DNA of 64,000 bases, taken from contig NC_071668.1 of assembly GCF_028554725.1 (NCBI RefSeq), positions 42,050,501-42,114,500 of the forward strand, in the 5' to 3' direction. Below the pieces are notes generated by a model. The model searched no databases, was not told where the DNA came from, and saw only the letters and a list, made by a program, of their open reading frames with translations. Positions within the stretch are counted from its first letter, which is position 1. Every line of letters starts with the position of its first letter. The position numbers and the translations under genes are program-made. This DNA is from Zeugodacus cucurbitae. Lineage: Eukaryota; Arthropoda; Insecta; Diptera; Tephritidae. Shown piece after piece: positions 40,650-51,430 of this stretch.

Positions 40650-41130
40650 GTGTTGAACACAAAGACGACGACACGACACGACGTAGCGACGACTGACTAT
40701 AAATGTCGCTTTGAAGCCAGCGTCTTGAACATTTTGAAGACGGCAGCGACATATCAAATAGTAATTTCATTGTTGCCGTACTAAAACCATTCACTTCAAT
40801 AAGATTTACATATTTACTTCAAAGTGAAATTTTTTGTACAAAAAATGTATAAAGAGGTCGGTTTATTTGTTTTAATAATCGATTGTTATTGCAAATGATT
40901 TTTCAAAGCTATTTTTCAGTTGGCAAAATAACGTCATACTTGTAAGATCTTTGAAATATTTTACATTTCATATTAGTGGCAGCTTACAGCTGCTATTGTT
41001 GTCGGCAAAATTAGAAACATTTCTAATTTGGCGACAGTGAATGCTTCAACCATTTTGTCGCGAAGTCGTGCTGTTGTATATAGGAACGCATGTATTTTAA
41101 TATTTGAATATTCGTCGCTTGTCGTCGTCT
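40650..41130. mobile_element. MITE with GTGTTGAACACA...AGACGAC termini, copy 2
   Basis: The reverse complement of the element at 21662-22180. The left end GTGTTGAACACAAAGACGAC is complete. The right end stops at GTCGTCGTCT and passes directly into a DINE-1-like copy, so the last dozen bases of that terminus are gone. The internal palindrome TTAGAAACATTTCTAA is retained. Confidence 0.82.
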
Positions 41131-41896
41131 ATTTTTATTAAGATAACAAACAATTTGACTCACATATTCGGCATATATGTATGTATGTATATGGTATAAA
41201 GTCCATTGAAAGTTTGAAAACCTAATATTAAGTATATGGAAGATAGGGGAAGTTATGACCCGATTTCACTCATTTTAGGCACTGAGACATATTATTGTAC
41301 TTCCTCTAAATTTCTTCAAAGTATCTGAGAGGCTTGTATATATTTTCGGTAGAAAATTTGTTGGAAGCACCGGGGTTCTCATATTCGATATATAGGGTCT
41401 TGAAAACTTATTGACCGATTTCAAAGATTTTTAGAAGGGCGATGCCACTCTTTAAATGCAGTATGTTTGCAAAGTTCTGTTCCGATATCTTCACTAGTGC
41501 TTACTTTATATATTGTGAAGTACACGATTCAGATCGACTTCAAAGTTTTGGTATATGGGAAGTAGGCGTGGTTGTGATCCGATTTGGACTATTTTCGCAA
41601 CATATCATTGGGAAGGTAGGAAGATATTATAAACCGAACTTCATTGAAATTGGTCGAGTAGTTTCGGATATATGGGTTTTAACCCATAAGTGGACGGAAC
41701 CACGCCCATTTAAAATTTTGTATACCATTTCGAGTGCAGCTCTTCTGTGCCATCTTTATAATGAAATTTAAGGTTTCTGGTGGTTTTCCTAACTGAATTC
41801 AAGCATTTTTAGTATATTTTAACATAACCTTTGTATGGGAGGTAGGCGTGGTTAAAACCGATTTCCTCACAAGCAAGTCACAGCTTGCACAGACGG

Positions 41897-41927
<31 letters not shown>

Positions 41928-42035
41928 TCCGGATTTCAAATCTACTCGTCACTTTGATCACTTTGGTATATGAATAAAACTATTATACTCTCTTAGCAAC
42001 TTTTTTGCTAGCAACTTTGTTGCGAGAGTATAAAA
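41131..42035 (-). mobile_element. DINE-1-like Helentron, copy 7, 5' end intact
   Basis: The low-coordinate side lacks the hairpin/CTTGTTT end. The high side is a complete 5' terminus (TTGCGAGAGTATAAA at 42019-42033). A (GACA/GACG)n microsatellite lies at 41887-41925, a hallmark block of this family. The neighbouring sequence resumes gypsy RT coding at once, marking the element end. Confidence 0.8.
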
Positions 42036-42467
42036 ATATACTCCAAAAAAAGGAGTTACTAATATTTTAGAAATAAATAATTTCGAAGAATTTGCAGAAA
42101 AATATAAAATCAACAATAACGAAAGTAAAAATATTAACATCCCATTGCTTAGAAAATATGTTATCAATATTATAAATAAAACCCATGAAAACATAAACAT
42201 GGATTTACTCTTCAGAACAGATATCAAAGCGGAAATAAGAACCGAGGAGAACGACCTATATGGTAAAAACAATATCCATATTCAATATCCGCGAATAATT
42301 TTGTCAATCAGGATTTACAAACTTTATTGGACAAAGGAATTATATTATAAGACATAGTAAAAGCCCGTATAATTCTCCTGTTTGGGTTGTTCTGAAAAAA
42401 AGGAATAAATGAGGACGGTAGTCCGACATTAAGAAAGGTTATCGATTTTAAAAAATTAAACGAAACA
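42036..42467 (+). pseudogene. pol: Gypsy pol: start of reverse transcriptase
   Basis: Frames show TDIKAEIRTEEND, SPYNSPVWVV and RKVIDFKKLNET, the opening RT blocks of Ty3/gypsy elements. At 42467 the ORF is cut by a DINE-1-like insertion; the next residues (TDMYLMPIPEVI) follow at 46126. Joining the two flanks gives an uninterrupted coding junction, which fixes the insertion point. Confidence 0.85.
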
Positions 42468-43063
42468 AGTAAGGAAAGGTTCGGGTGCAACTGAACATTT
42501 TATACTCTCGCAATTTATTGCTATATTTTTATTAAGATAACACACAATTTGACCCATATATTCGGCATAAAGTCCAATAGAAAAACGAAAATCATTATAT
42601 GTATATAGTATATAAGCTGAGGTAATTCCTAAACCGATTTCACTCATTTTCATCACTAAGATTATATGCTCACTCAATTCGGTTAAGATATTTCACATAT
42701 TAACCCCTGGACGTATCAATTAACGCAACTCTCTTCCAGCTGTTCGCACACAAGTTGCACTAAACAAACCAGTTTTGATGCTTACGAACAGTCGCAAAAC
42801 GAAACGAAATGTGAATGCATGTAATAAAACTATTGAAGTTCTTCTTCTTATACGACTTCGGAAAAGGTTACTATAATTGTTTAACGCTTCAGTGGAGAGG
42901 GAATAACGTTGAACAATTAACGCGAGAGAGAGAGTGAATGAGAGTAAAGCAGAGAACTTAAAGCACTTGCCGTGCTTATGCTATTTGAGCAATTCTTGTA
43001 CTTCTTATACGACTTCGGAAAAGGCTGCGATAATTGTTTAACGCTTCAGTGGAGAGGGAATAG

Positions 43064-43071
43064 CGTTGAAC
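43064..43071. repeat. MITE target-site duplication, left copy
   Basis: CGTTGAAC, repeated perfectly at 43649-43656. Confidence 0.9.
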
Positions 43072-43648
43072 CAAGAATGATAGAAGACAAGATTACGATA
43101 TTGGTTTACAGTTAGCTTTTTTGGGTTTTGATTTCCTGTTGAGTGTCACTTTCACGACCCCAGAACACGCGAGCAAAACAAAAAACAAAAGAAAAATTGA
43201 CAAATTGCACGGTGGTACAAAACAATAAAACCAAAACAAAGAGCTGAAGTCAGGATAGTGCTTAATTATTATTTAAAATTCTAAGTGAAAAATGTATTAA
43301 CTTGAAAAAGAAGTCCGCAATGGCGGAATTAAACAACAATAGTACAAAAAAGTCGAATATAAAAAATTTTTTTCACTTTTCCAACCAACAAAAAAATTGG
43401 CAAAATGTCGAACTTTTTGTAACAAAACATATAATTTTAATTATAAATATGCATTATTATATTGGATAATTTTATAAATGAAGATTTTATGAATTGCGTT
43501 CATTGTGATATTTTATTTGCACATTATTCACTTTGGTTCACTATGTTTCACATTACCGTTTTCCATTTGACAATTCTTCTGTTGCCTATTCCCATTCGTG
43601 GGTCGTGATCGCGTCACTATGTCGTAATCTTGTCTTCTATCATTCTTG
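43072..43648. mobile_element. hAT-type MITE with perfect 27-bp TIR and 8-bp TSD
   Basis: The left end CAAGAATGATAGAAGACAAG (43072-) and the right end (to 43648) are perfect reverse complements over 27 bp. CGTTGAAC flanks both sides. The 8-bp duplication indicates hAT-type transposition. The interior contains the empty site (43282-43284, TAA) matching the Harbinger-like MITE insertion at 22614. No coding capacity. Confidence 0.92.
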
Positions 43649-43750
43649 CGTTGAACAATTAACGCGAGAGAGAGAGGAGTGAATGAAAGTAAAGAAGAGA
43701 ACTTAAAGCACTTGCCATGCTTATGCTATTTGAACAATTCTTGTTTTTGT

Positions 43751-44118
43751 AGAACAATGTTTAAATTTTTGGTAGGTGACATATTCACATGTGTATGCAT
43801 ACATATGTATGTATGATTGTATGCTTGCGCATTATTTTTCTTTCGTTTCTGTTTCATTTTTGCGAATTCTCATCTTTATCTGACAGCGTGAGGTTTATGA
43901 ACTTCACTTCTAATTTTGTCTTATGGCATATTAGAAATGATGTTTCTTCGATGATCGCTCGGTTACAACGGATAAAACGACTTCTGTGTGGTGATTTTAA
44001 TGAATAAATTTCAAGGTTTTATACAAATAATTATATATGATAATGCAGTCTGTACTTATTGACAGGGCAATTAACAATCTGGTACAAATAGTCTTGCATA
44101 TTTAAACAGTCATACATC
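43751..44118. other. Interior of the piggyBac-like element, start of Helentron sequence
   Basis: A short ORF at 43789-44007 has no convincing domain, though near 43970-44010 it ends in LLCGDFNE, a possible endonuclease-like scrap. Otherwise AT-rich. Confidence 0.35.
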
Positions 44119-44795
44119 TTGATGTTATCAGAAACATTTATGGACGACAACGAGCCTCCTGTATCCGTACCAAATTTTGATTTCGTTGTAAGATTTCAAC
44201 GAAATGAAACAAGAAATTCAGGCGTTGCTATTTATCACAATGAGCAAGACAAATGTCATATTCGCACTCCTCATTTTGATATAAAGGCTCCGTTCGCGAG
44301 TGATGCTGATGTGACGATATCAACATCAACAAGAATTGGCGATTTGTGTGCGGTAGAATGCAAAATGAACCCTAGGGATAATCATAATAGTAAAAAATTG
44401 AATTTAATTGCCATTTATATATCACCAAATTCATCGATGAGAGATATAAAATTGTTCATCAGTAAAGCTTTATTACCGTTGTCAACTGCTGGTTCGCAAG
44501 CTTTGCAGATATTATCGGAGAACCAGTAGAGTATAGCGAAAACCCGGTACTCCTTGCGGGAGATTTCAATGTAAATTTCTCATTGCCAGAAGCTGAACCA
44601 ATACTGGCACTCCTCAGAGAGAAATTTTCATTAGAAATGATCATACGACAAAAGTAGGTACGACTATTGAGGCGGTATTCGCGAGAAATATAGATAAGAT
44701 AGATGTAAGACATTTCATATCGTATTTTAGTTATCATAATCCAATTGTAAATATTATAGATATCAATCCGTCAGAACCCAGAAATGATAATTGAT
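44119..44795 (+). pseudogene. Helentron apurinic-like endonuclease domain remnant
   Basis: The frame from 44119 encodes MLSETFMDDNEPPVSVPNFD, VVRFQRNETRNSGVAIYHNE, GDLCAVECKM and LNLIAIYISPNSSMRDIKLF. Later frames give NPVLLAGDFNVNFSLPEAEP and TIEAVFARNIDKIDVRHFIS then YFSYHNPIV. In that order these are the catalytic blocks of the endonuclease domain fused to the helicase of insect Helentrons (Helitron2). Two frameshifts (near 44525 and 44635) break it. The helicase itself is not here. Confidence 0.72.
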
Positions 44796-45114
44796 TTGGA
44801 CTTTGCTTTATAAAATGTGCATAATAAATTTATAAAAAGCGAATTTAAGAAAGTGTTGGTCACTCCACCATATTTTTATCCTTTCCCTCTCGCTAGTTTT
44901 CTTTCATACAAAATAATATGCATTTCTTGGAATATCACTAAGAAGTATAACTTCTTCCGAGCGTAGGGACTCCACGCACCTTTTTTTATTTGAAATTAGA
45001 TGTTGTGCACGGAAATAACGGGAAAATTTCTATTATCTTTTCATCTAATGTACACTTCTACACACCACAAATCAGACTAGTGATTATCATGTTAGGCACA
45101 GGGGGATCAAGGGG
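44796..45114. other. Remainder of the piggyBac-like element
   Basis: AT-rich sequence up to the GGGG terminus; no motif noticed. Confidence 0.4.
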
Positions 45115-46125
45115 TTAACCGATTTATAAACTATTAAGCCCATCGTATTTTTGAAAATCCTATAATTAGCAATATGAGAGATAGAACAAGTTATGACCCG
45201 ATTTTAACAATTTCTAGTACAGAGACACACTATTAGAAGAAAGAGATATCCTCTGAATTAAATTGAGATATCTGAGGGATTTACCGATATTTTCGGTGAA
45301 AAATTACCATAAGGCACTGAGTTCTTCATATTCATATATCATATAGCATTGAAAAGTTATAGTCCGATTTCAATAATTTTTTCAAAAGTGATGCCACAGA
45401 TCATATACAGTATTTCTGTAAAGTTTTATTTCGCTATTTTCATTGGTTCCTTATGTATGTATTATAAAGTGAACGAATCAGACGGAATTCAAAAATGAGT
45501 TGTATGGGAACTAAGCGTGGTTGCGAAACGATTTCGACCATTTTTCATCCGTGTTATCAGGGTGTCAAGAAGGTATTATGTACCGAACTCACTTTTAGTA
45601 ATTTTCAACATAACCTTTGTATAGAAGGTGGGCGTGGTTATTATCCGGTTTCTTTAATTTTTGGACTTATAAGGAAATCGCTAAAAGAAACGACTGCAGA
45701 AAGTTTGGTTTATACAGTTTTTTTGGTTTACATATAAAAAAAATACATCCAAATGTGCCCCTCCCTAATGCGATCCTTTGTACCAAATTTTACTTTCATA
45801 ACTTTTTTATGGCTTAGTTATGACACGTTATGTGTTTTAGGTTTTCTTCATTTTGTGGGCGTGGCAGTGGACCGATTTTGCTCATCTCCTCAGGATGCCA
45901 AGGAATATGTGTTCCATGTTTCATTAAGATATCTAAAGTTTTACTCAAGTTATCGCTTATACGGACAGACAGACCGACGGACAGACATCCGGATTTCAAC
46001 TTCACTCGTTTATCCTGATTATGTATATACATATAACCCTAACTCTTTTATTTCTGGGTGATACAAACAACCGTTATATGAACAAAACTATAATACTCTA
46101 TGCAAGATGTTGCGAGAGTATAAAA

Positions 46126-46685
46126 ACAATAACGGATATGTATCTAATGCCTATTCCAGAAGTTATACTCTTTAATTTAGGAGAAACTAAATATTTCTCT
46201 ACGATAGATCTCGAGTCCGGATTTCATCAAATATTAATGGAAGAAAATGATATTGAAAAACCTGCATTTTCAGTGAATAATGGAAAATACAAATATTTGG
46301 GAATGTCACTTGAAAAAGCCTATATGAAGCCCAGCTTGAATTTTTTGGATACGTTGTATTCCACAACGTAATAAAACCAGATCCCAAAAAGCAAAAAACG
46401 ATAAAGAATTATCCAAATCACAAGACGCTACGGAAACTTAGAGGATTTTTATGGATAACGGGATATTACAGATATTTTTTTTAAAGCTACGCAAAAATTG
46501 CTAAATCATTGACCAAGCATTTAAAATGAGAAAATGGGAAAATATCACAATATATGTCAAAGAAAATAGTTATTAACATTGATTAGGAAGGAATAGGTAC
46601 TTGCGAAACTTTGAAAAAAAGCATTACAAGAACAAATCGAACTTGTGCAACCAGATTTAAAAAAAAATTAAATAATTTTTAATTT
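46126..46685 (+). pseudogene. pol: Gypsy pol: RT core and connection
   Basis: The frame from 46126 shows LMPIPEVILFNLGETKYFST, IDLESGFHQILMEENDIEKP (motif A Asp) and AFSVNNGKYKYLGM. Later frames give GYVVFHNVIKPDPKKQKTI and LRKLRGFLWITGYYRYF, the RT thumb/connection blocks. The catalytic YxDD region between them is deleted or scrambled (the frame becomes EKAYMKPSLNF), so this copy could not polymerise. Confidence 0.85.
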
Positions 46686-46947
46686 GGGGCATTAAAAACG
46701 TTACGACATGATCTTTATGCAGTAAAGGACTTGGAAACCCATACGGATCACCAGCCGTTGGCATTCGCAATGACTGAAATCCAAACGTAAAAATAAAAAA
46801 ATGTAGTTTAAAACTAAACTAAAAAACACGCTTTTAAACCACATCAAACTAAAAAATTTAAAATAATTCTTAATATATGCGGACAAAAATAATTAACGAA
46901 AACTATTAGTATTTTGGGTTAGGAAAAAATGTTAAAGTACAATTATA
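46686..46947 (+). pseudogene. pol: Gypsy RNase H piece followed by half a foldback
   Basis: ALKTLRHDLYAVKDLETHTD and HQPLAFAMTEIQT are the end of the gypsy RNase H domain. From about 46800 the sequence departs into an AT-rich insert (TTTTAAACCACATCAAACTA, AATTAACGAAAACTATTAGT) that is present in full, with its second arm, at 59020-59235. The insert is cut at 46919. A DINE-1-like end begins near 46948. Confidence 0.75.
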
Positions 46948-46954
46948 AACAAGC

Positions 46955-46968
46955 AAGGAAGGGCTAAG
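46955..46968. repeat. RTE D target-site duplication, left copy
   Basis: AAGGAAGGGCTAAG, repeated perfectly at 50253-50266. Confidence 0.9.
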
Positions 46969-47032
46969 GCGAGCTAAAGTGAGAAGGCGAAACCCGCTTA
47001 TGCGGTTGTGCGTAGGGTTTGGGACCCACCAC

Positions 47033-47937
47033 ATAAAAACACCCCCCCAATGAAAATAAAAAAAACAGCCTCGGATGAGAGACCCCAATTTTGATGACGA
47101 CCACTGCAAACGTTTAAAGGACTACGAATTAAGGGAATGCACCTGGAATGTCCGGACCCTTAATTGGGAAGGTGCCTCTGCCAAGCTGGTTGATGTCCTC
47201 GTAAGATTAAAGGCTGACATCACCGCAATCCAAGAAATGCGATGGACGGGACAAGGACGGAAGAAGGTCGGTCCTTTTGACATCTACTAAAGCGGCCATA
47301 TAAAGGAGCGCAAATTCGGTGTGGGATTCGTGGTGGGAGAGAGACTCCGTCGTCGAGTCCTGGCATTCACTCCGGTGGATGAACATCTAGCCACAATACG
47401 CATCAAAGCGAGGTTTTTCAACATATCACTGATTTGCGCCCACGCCCCGACGGAAGAGAAGGACGAAGTGATCAAAGATACCTTCTATGAGCGCCTAGAA
47501 CGTAAAAAAAATAAAAACACCCCCCCAATGAAAATAAAAAAACAGCCTCGGATGAGAGACCCCAATTTTGATGACGACCACTGCAAACGTTTAAAGGACT
47601 ACGAATTAAGGGAATGCACCTGGAATGTCCGGACCCTTAATTGGGAAGGTGCCTCTGCCAAGCTGGTTGATGTCCTCGTAAGATTAAAGGCTGACATCAC
47701 CGCAATCCAAGAAATGCGATGGACGGGACAAGGACGGAAGAAGGTCGGTCCTTTTGACATCTACTAAAGCGGCCATATAAAGGAGCGCAAATTCGGTGTG
47801 GGATTCGTGGTGGGAGAGAGACTCCGTCGTCGAGTCCTGGCATTCACTCCGGTGGATGAACATCTAGCCACAATACGCATCAAAGCGAGGTTTTTCAACA
47901 TATCACTGATTTGCGCCCACGCCCCGACGGAAGAGAA
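47033..47937 (+). repeat. Tandem duplication inside RTE D (about 478-bp unit)
   Basis: Both units carry the endonuclease start and the same premature stop (ATCTACTAAAGC, where other copies have TACTACAGC), so the duplication followed inactivation. The second unit lacks 7 bp near 47937. Confidence 0.9.
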
Positions 47938-48385
47938 GTGATCAAAGATACCTTCTATGAGCGCCTAGAACGTACCTATGAGTGCTGCCCCCGCCACGAG
48001 GTCAAAATCGTGCTTGGCGATTTCAACGCTAGGGTGCGTAAAGAAGGTGTCTTTGGCACAACAGTCGGAAAATTCAGCCTCCATGACGAAACATCACCAA
48101 ACGGTCTGAGACTGATCGACTTCGCCGGGGTCCGAAGTATGGTCGTCTGTAGTACTAGCTACTTGGCTGTCCCCGGATCGAATCACTCGCAACCAGATCG
48201 ATCATGTTGTGATAGATGGACGACATGTCTCCAGTGTTTTTGATGTGCGTACGCTTCGTGGTCCCAACATCGACTCGGACCACTATCTTGTAGCAGCTAA
48301 GATACGCACCCGCCTCTGTGTAGAAAAGCGCACACGTCAACAAACACATGGAACGTTCGACATCGAGAAGCTGCAATCACAACCG
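47075..48385 (+). pseudogene. RTE D endonuclease, duplicated and broken
   Basis: CTWNVRTLNWEGASAKL and AIQEMRWTGQG occur twice (47075-47290 and 47550-47767). After the second unit come VLGDFNARVRKEG and DSDHYLVAAKIRTRL. FQHKKIHQATW is missing near 48155. Stops and frameshifts throughout. Confidence 0.88.
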
Positions 48386-50222
48386 ACAGCCGAACGATTT
48401 TCTACTCGACTTGCACTCCTGCTCTCTGAGAGCACTCATCAGCATCTTGGTATAAGGGAGCTGTGGGACGACATATCAAACTTCTTACGTACAGCTGCAA
48501 CCGAAACCATTGGTTTTCGGAAAAGTCAAAAAAAAACAGCTGGTATGATGAGGATTGTCGTCTCGCAGTGGAGAGAAGACAGACTGCCTACCTCGCAATG
48601 TTGCGATCGACCGCAACACGAGCGGGATGGGAAATATACCGAGAGCTGAAGAGAGAAGCCAGACGCATTTGCAGACAAAAAAGAAAGAGGCCGAAATGCG
48701 TGAGTATGAAGAGCTTGACAAGCTGGCCGACAGGGGTAATGCTCGAAAATTTTACGAAAAGATCCGGCGACTAACTGAAGGTTTCAAGACCGGAGCACAC
48801 TCCTGTAGGACCCCCAGAGGTGATCTAGTTATTGATGACCAGAGTATACTGAGTTTGTGGAGGGAACAATTCGAATAGCAATTACCCGTTTGAAGAACAA
48901 TAAGGCGGCGGGGGCCGATGGATTACCGGCCGAGCTATTCAAACACGGCGGCGAAGAGCTGATAAGGTGCTTGCATCAGCTTCTTTGCAGAATATGGTCG
49001 GAAGAAAGCATGCCTGACGATTGGAATCTCAGTGTACTCTGCCCAATACACAAAAAGGGAGACCCCACAATTTGCGCCAATTACCGTGGGATAAGCCTCC
49101 TCAACATCGCGTATAAGGTTCTGTCGAGCGTATTGTGTGAAAGACTAAAGCCCACCGTCAACAAACTGATTGGACCTTATCAGTGTGGCTTTAGACCTGG
49201 AAAATCAACAACAGAGCAGATATCCACCATGCGCCAAATTTTGGAGAAGACCCGTGAAAATAGGATCGACACACACAATCTCTTTGTAGACTTTAAAGCT
49301 GCTTTCGACAGCACGAAAAGGAGCTGCCTTTATGCCGCGATGTCTGAATTTGGTATCCCCGCAAAACTAATACGGCTGTGTAAGCTGACGTTGGTGATTC
49401 ACTCTCGTGTGATTTCTTTAACCTGATGCTGGAGAAAATAATACGAGCTGCATAGCTAAATAGAGAAGGTACAATCTTCTATAAGAGTGTACAGCTACTG
49501 GCGTACGCCGATGATATCGATATCATTGGAAACAACACCCGCGCCGTTAGTTCTGCCTTTTCCAGACTGGATAAGGAAGCGAAGCGTATGGGTCTGGTGG
49601 TGAACGAGGACAAGACGAAATATCTCCTGTCGTCAAACAAACAGTCAGCGCATTCGCGTCTTGGCTCCCACGTCACTGTTGACAGTCATAACTTTGAAGT
49701 AGTAGATACATAGTTTCGTCTACTTGGGAACCAGCGTTAACAACACCAACAATTTCAACCTCGAAATCCAACTCAGGTGTTACTTTGGACTGAGTAGGCA
49801 ATTGAAAAGTAAAGTCCTCTCTCGACGAACAAAAACCAAACTCTACAAGTCTCTCATCATTCCCGTCCTACTTTACTTTGCGGAAGATTTATGGTCCCTT
49901 AAACATTGGCAACGGCGAATACCGCAGACGATTTATCGATGAGCTGTATGTGTTATTCGACGACATAGACATAGTCCAGCGAATAAAAAGACAGCGGTTA
50001 CGCTGGCTAGGTCATGTTGTTCGAATGGATGAAAGTTCTCCAGCTCTGAAAGTATTCGATGCAGTACCCGCTGGTGGAAGCCGAGGAAGAGGGAGACCTC
50101 CACTCCGATGGAAGGACCAGGTGGAGAGGGACCTGGCTTCGCTTGGTATAACGAATTGGCGCCAAACTGCCAGAAGGAGGGATACGTGGCGCGCTGTTTT
50201 GGACTCGGCTATAACCGCGTAA
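48386..50222 (+). pseudogene. RTE D reverse transcriptase, broken
   Basis: The linker, with frameshifts at homopolymer A runs near 48535 and 48680, leads to a deletion after SILSLWREQFE (48878). RT then reads TRLKNNKAAGADGLPAEL, NYRGISLLNIAYKVL and LFVDFKAAFDSTK. Motif B is deleted near 49394. LAYADDIDIIGNN sits in another frame (about 49497). The C-terminal RRRFIDELYVLFDDIDIVQR and GRGRPPLRWKDQV blocks end at 50222. Confidence 0.88.
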
Positions 50223-50252
50223 GCGGTGTCTACGCCAGTCAAGAAGAAGAAG

Positions 50253-50266
50253 AAGGAAGGGCTAAG
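50253..50266. repeat. RTE D target-site duplication, right copy
   Basis: AAGGAAGGGCTAAG following the (AAG)n tail; identical to 46955-46968. Confidence 0.9.
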
Positions 50267-51268
50267 TTCGGGTGTAACCGAACATTTTATACTCTCGCAA
50301 TTTATTTATGTAACTTTACATATATTATATAATACACAATTTGACCAACATATTCGTCATATATATTGTATAAAGTCCATTGAAAGTTGGAAACCATAAT
50401 ATTAGGTTAGAAGCACCGAGGTCCTCGTGTTCGATATATGGGGCCTTAAAAACCTATGGTCCGATTTCGGCGATTTAAAGTATGGGGCTGCCACACTATT
50501 AACATAGTATTTGTGCAAAGTTCCGCACCGATATCTTCACTAGCGCTAACTTCATATATTGTAAAGTAAACGATTCAGATCGTCTTCAAAGTTTTGGTAT
50601 AGGAAGTAGGCGTAATTGTAAAGCGATTTGGTATATTTTTACAACATATCATTGGGATGTAAGGAAGTATCACAAACCAAGTTTCATTGAAATCGATCGA
50701 GTAGTTCCTGAGATATGGTTTTTGACCCATAAGTGGGCGACGCCCATTTTTCATTTTGTAAAAAAATCTGAGTGCAGCTTCCATCTGGCATTTCTTATGT
50801 GAAATTTTGTGTTCCTGACGTTTTTCGTTAGTGAGTTATCCCACTTTTAGAAATTTTCAACCTAAACTTTGTATGGGAGGCGAGCGTGGTTATTATCCGA
50901 TTTCTTTCATTTTTGGACTGCTTATCCATAGCTTTATTTATGGCTTAGTTATGGCACTTTATGTGTTTTCGGTTTTCGCCATTTTGTGGGCGTGGCAGTG
51001 GCCCGATTTTGCTGAAGCAACCTTCCTATGGCGCCAAGAAACAAGTGTGCCAAGTTTCATCAATATATCTTAATTTTAACTCAAGTTACATCTTGCACAG
51101 AGGGACGGACGGACCGACAGACATTCGGATTTGAACTCCACTCTTCACCCTGATCACTTTGGTATATATAACCCTATATCTATCTCGTTTAGTTTTGGTA
51201 GTTACAAACAACCGTTATGTGAACAAAACTATATTACTTTATTTAGCAACTTTGTTGCGAGAGTATAA

Positions 51269-51430
51269 AAAAGGTTTACAAAAAACTATCGTACTCATAT
51301 ATGAAAAAATATATGGGTAAAGGAATAAATTAAATCCTAAACATAAAAACAAATAGTTGCGGAAGACTTAGGAAATAAAGTAAAAATACAAAATAGAAAT
51401 AGAATAATACAGAAAGGTCATAATTAAGGT
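51269..51430 (+). pseudogene. pol: Gypsy integrase C-terminal tail
   Basis: IVAEDLGNKVKIQNRNRI matches the end of errantivirus integrase (a DLGxKVKI block before the C-terminus). The catalytic core and zinc-binding domain are missing from element A, replaced by DINE-1-like copy 9 and deletion. The same block recurs at 53735-53790. Confidence 0.65.

Larger units (their letters stand above)
42844..43750. repeat. Two 155-bp tandem units, the second split by a MITE
   Basis: Unit 1 (about 42844-42998) contains TATACGACTTCGGAAAAGG, TTTAACGCTTCAGTGGAGAG, CAATTAACGCGAGAGAGAGA and CACTTGCCGTGCTTATGCTA. Unit 2 has the same blocks at 43003-43071 and 43649-43750, with the 577-bp MITE between. Subterminal tandem repeats are common in piggyBac-like and hAT-like elements. 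Confidence 0.85.
42714..45114. mobile_element. piggyBac-like element (TTAA duplication, CCCC...GGGG ends)
   Basis: TTAA at 42710-42713 and 45115-45118 flanks the ends CCCCTGGACGTATC and GATCAAGGGG. The related DINE-1-like copy 3 carries a single TTAA there. A TTAA duplication with C-rich termini is the signature of the piggyBac superfamily. The 2.4-kb interior has tandem repeats, a hAT-type MITE and a Helentron-type endonuclease remnant, but no piggyBac transposase, so it is non-autonomous. Confidence 0.75.
42468..46125 (-). mobile_element. DINE-1-like Helentron, copy 8, complete, with a nested element
   Basis: Both termini are present: the hairpin/CTTAC-TTGTTT end at 42468-42510 and the TTATACTCTCGCAA end at 46109-46125. 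The pre-insertion gypsy site reads GAAACAATAACGG, so insertion left no clear duplication, compatible with Helentron insertion at T-T. At 42713/45115 a TTAA-flanked element interrupts the body; removing it joins CACATATTAA to CCGAT as in copy 3. Confidence 0.88.
46969..50252 (+). mobile_element. RTE retrotransposon, copy D, 5' truncated, internally duplicated
   Basis: It begins within the 5' UTR (GCGAGCTAAAGTGAGAAGG) and ends in an (AAG)n tail. A perfect 14-bp TSD flanks it. Within it, 47033-47510 is repeated in tandem at 47511-47937, and several deletions follow (near 48150, 48870 and 49394). It lies in the 3' end of DINE-1-like copy 9. Confidence 0.92.
46948..51268 (-). mobile_element. DINE-1-like Helentron, copy 9, complete, hosting RTE D
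   Basis: The CTTGTTT-type end (ACAAGCAAGGAAGGGCTAAG on the plus strand, 46949-46968) is separated by RTE copy D from the rest, which resumes with the hairpin TTCGGGTGTAACCGAA at about 50267. The body contains all family blocks and the (GACG)n motif at 51103-51120. The 5' terminus TTGCGAGAGTATAAA closes it at 51254-51268. Without the RTE it is about 1.0 kb, the best estimate of full length. Confidence 0.88.

Noticed and set aside
40606..40794. Minus-strand 62-codon frame, similar to a frame at 22064-22180
   Set aside because: The similarity reflects two copies of the same MITE, not a conserved gene.
41880..41930. (GACA)n/(GACG)n as a stand-alone microsatellite
   Set aside because: The motif is part of the DINE-1-like consensus and appears in several copies (such as 45961-45985 and 51103-51120).
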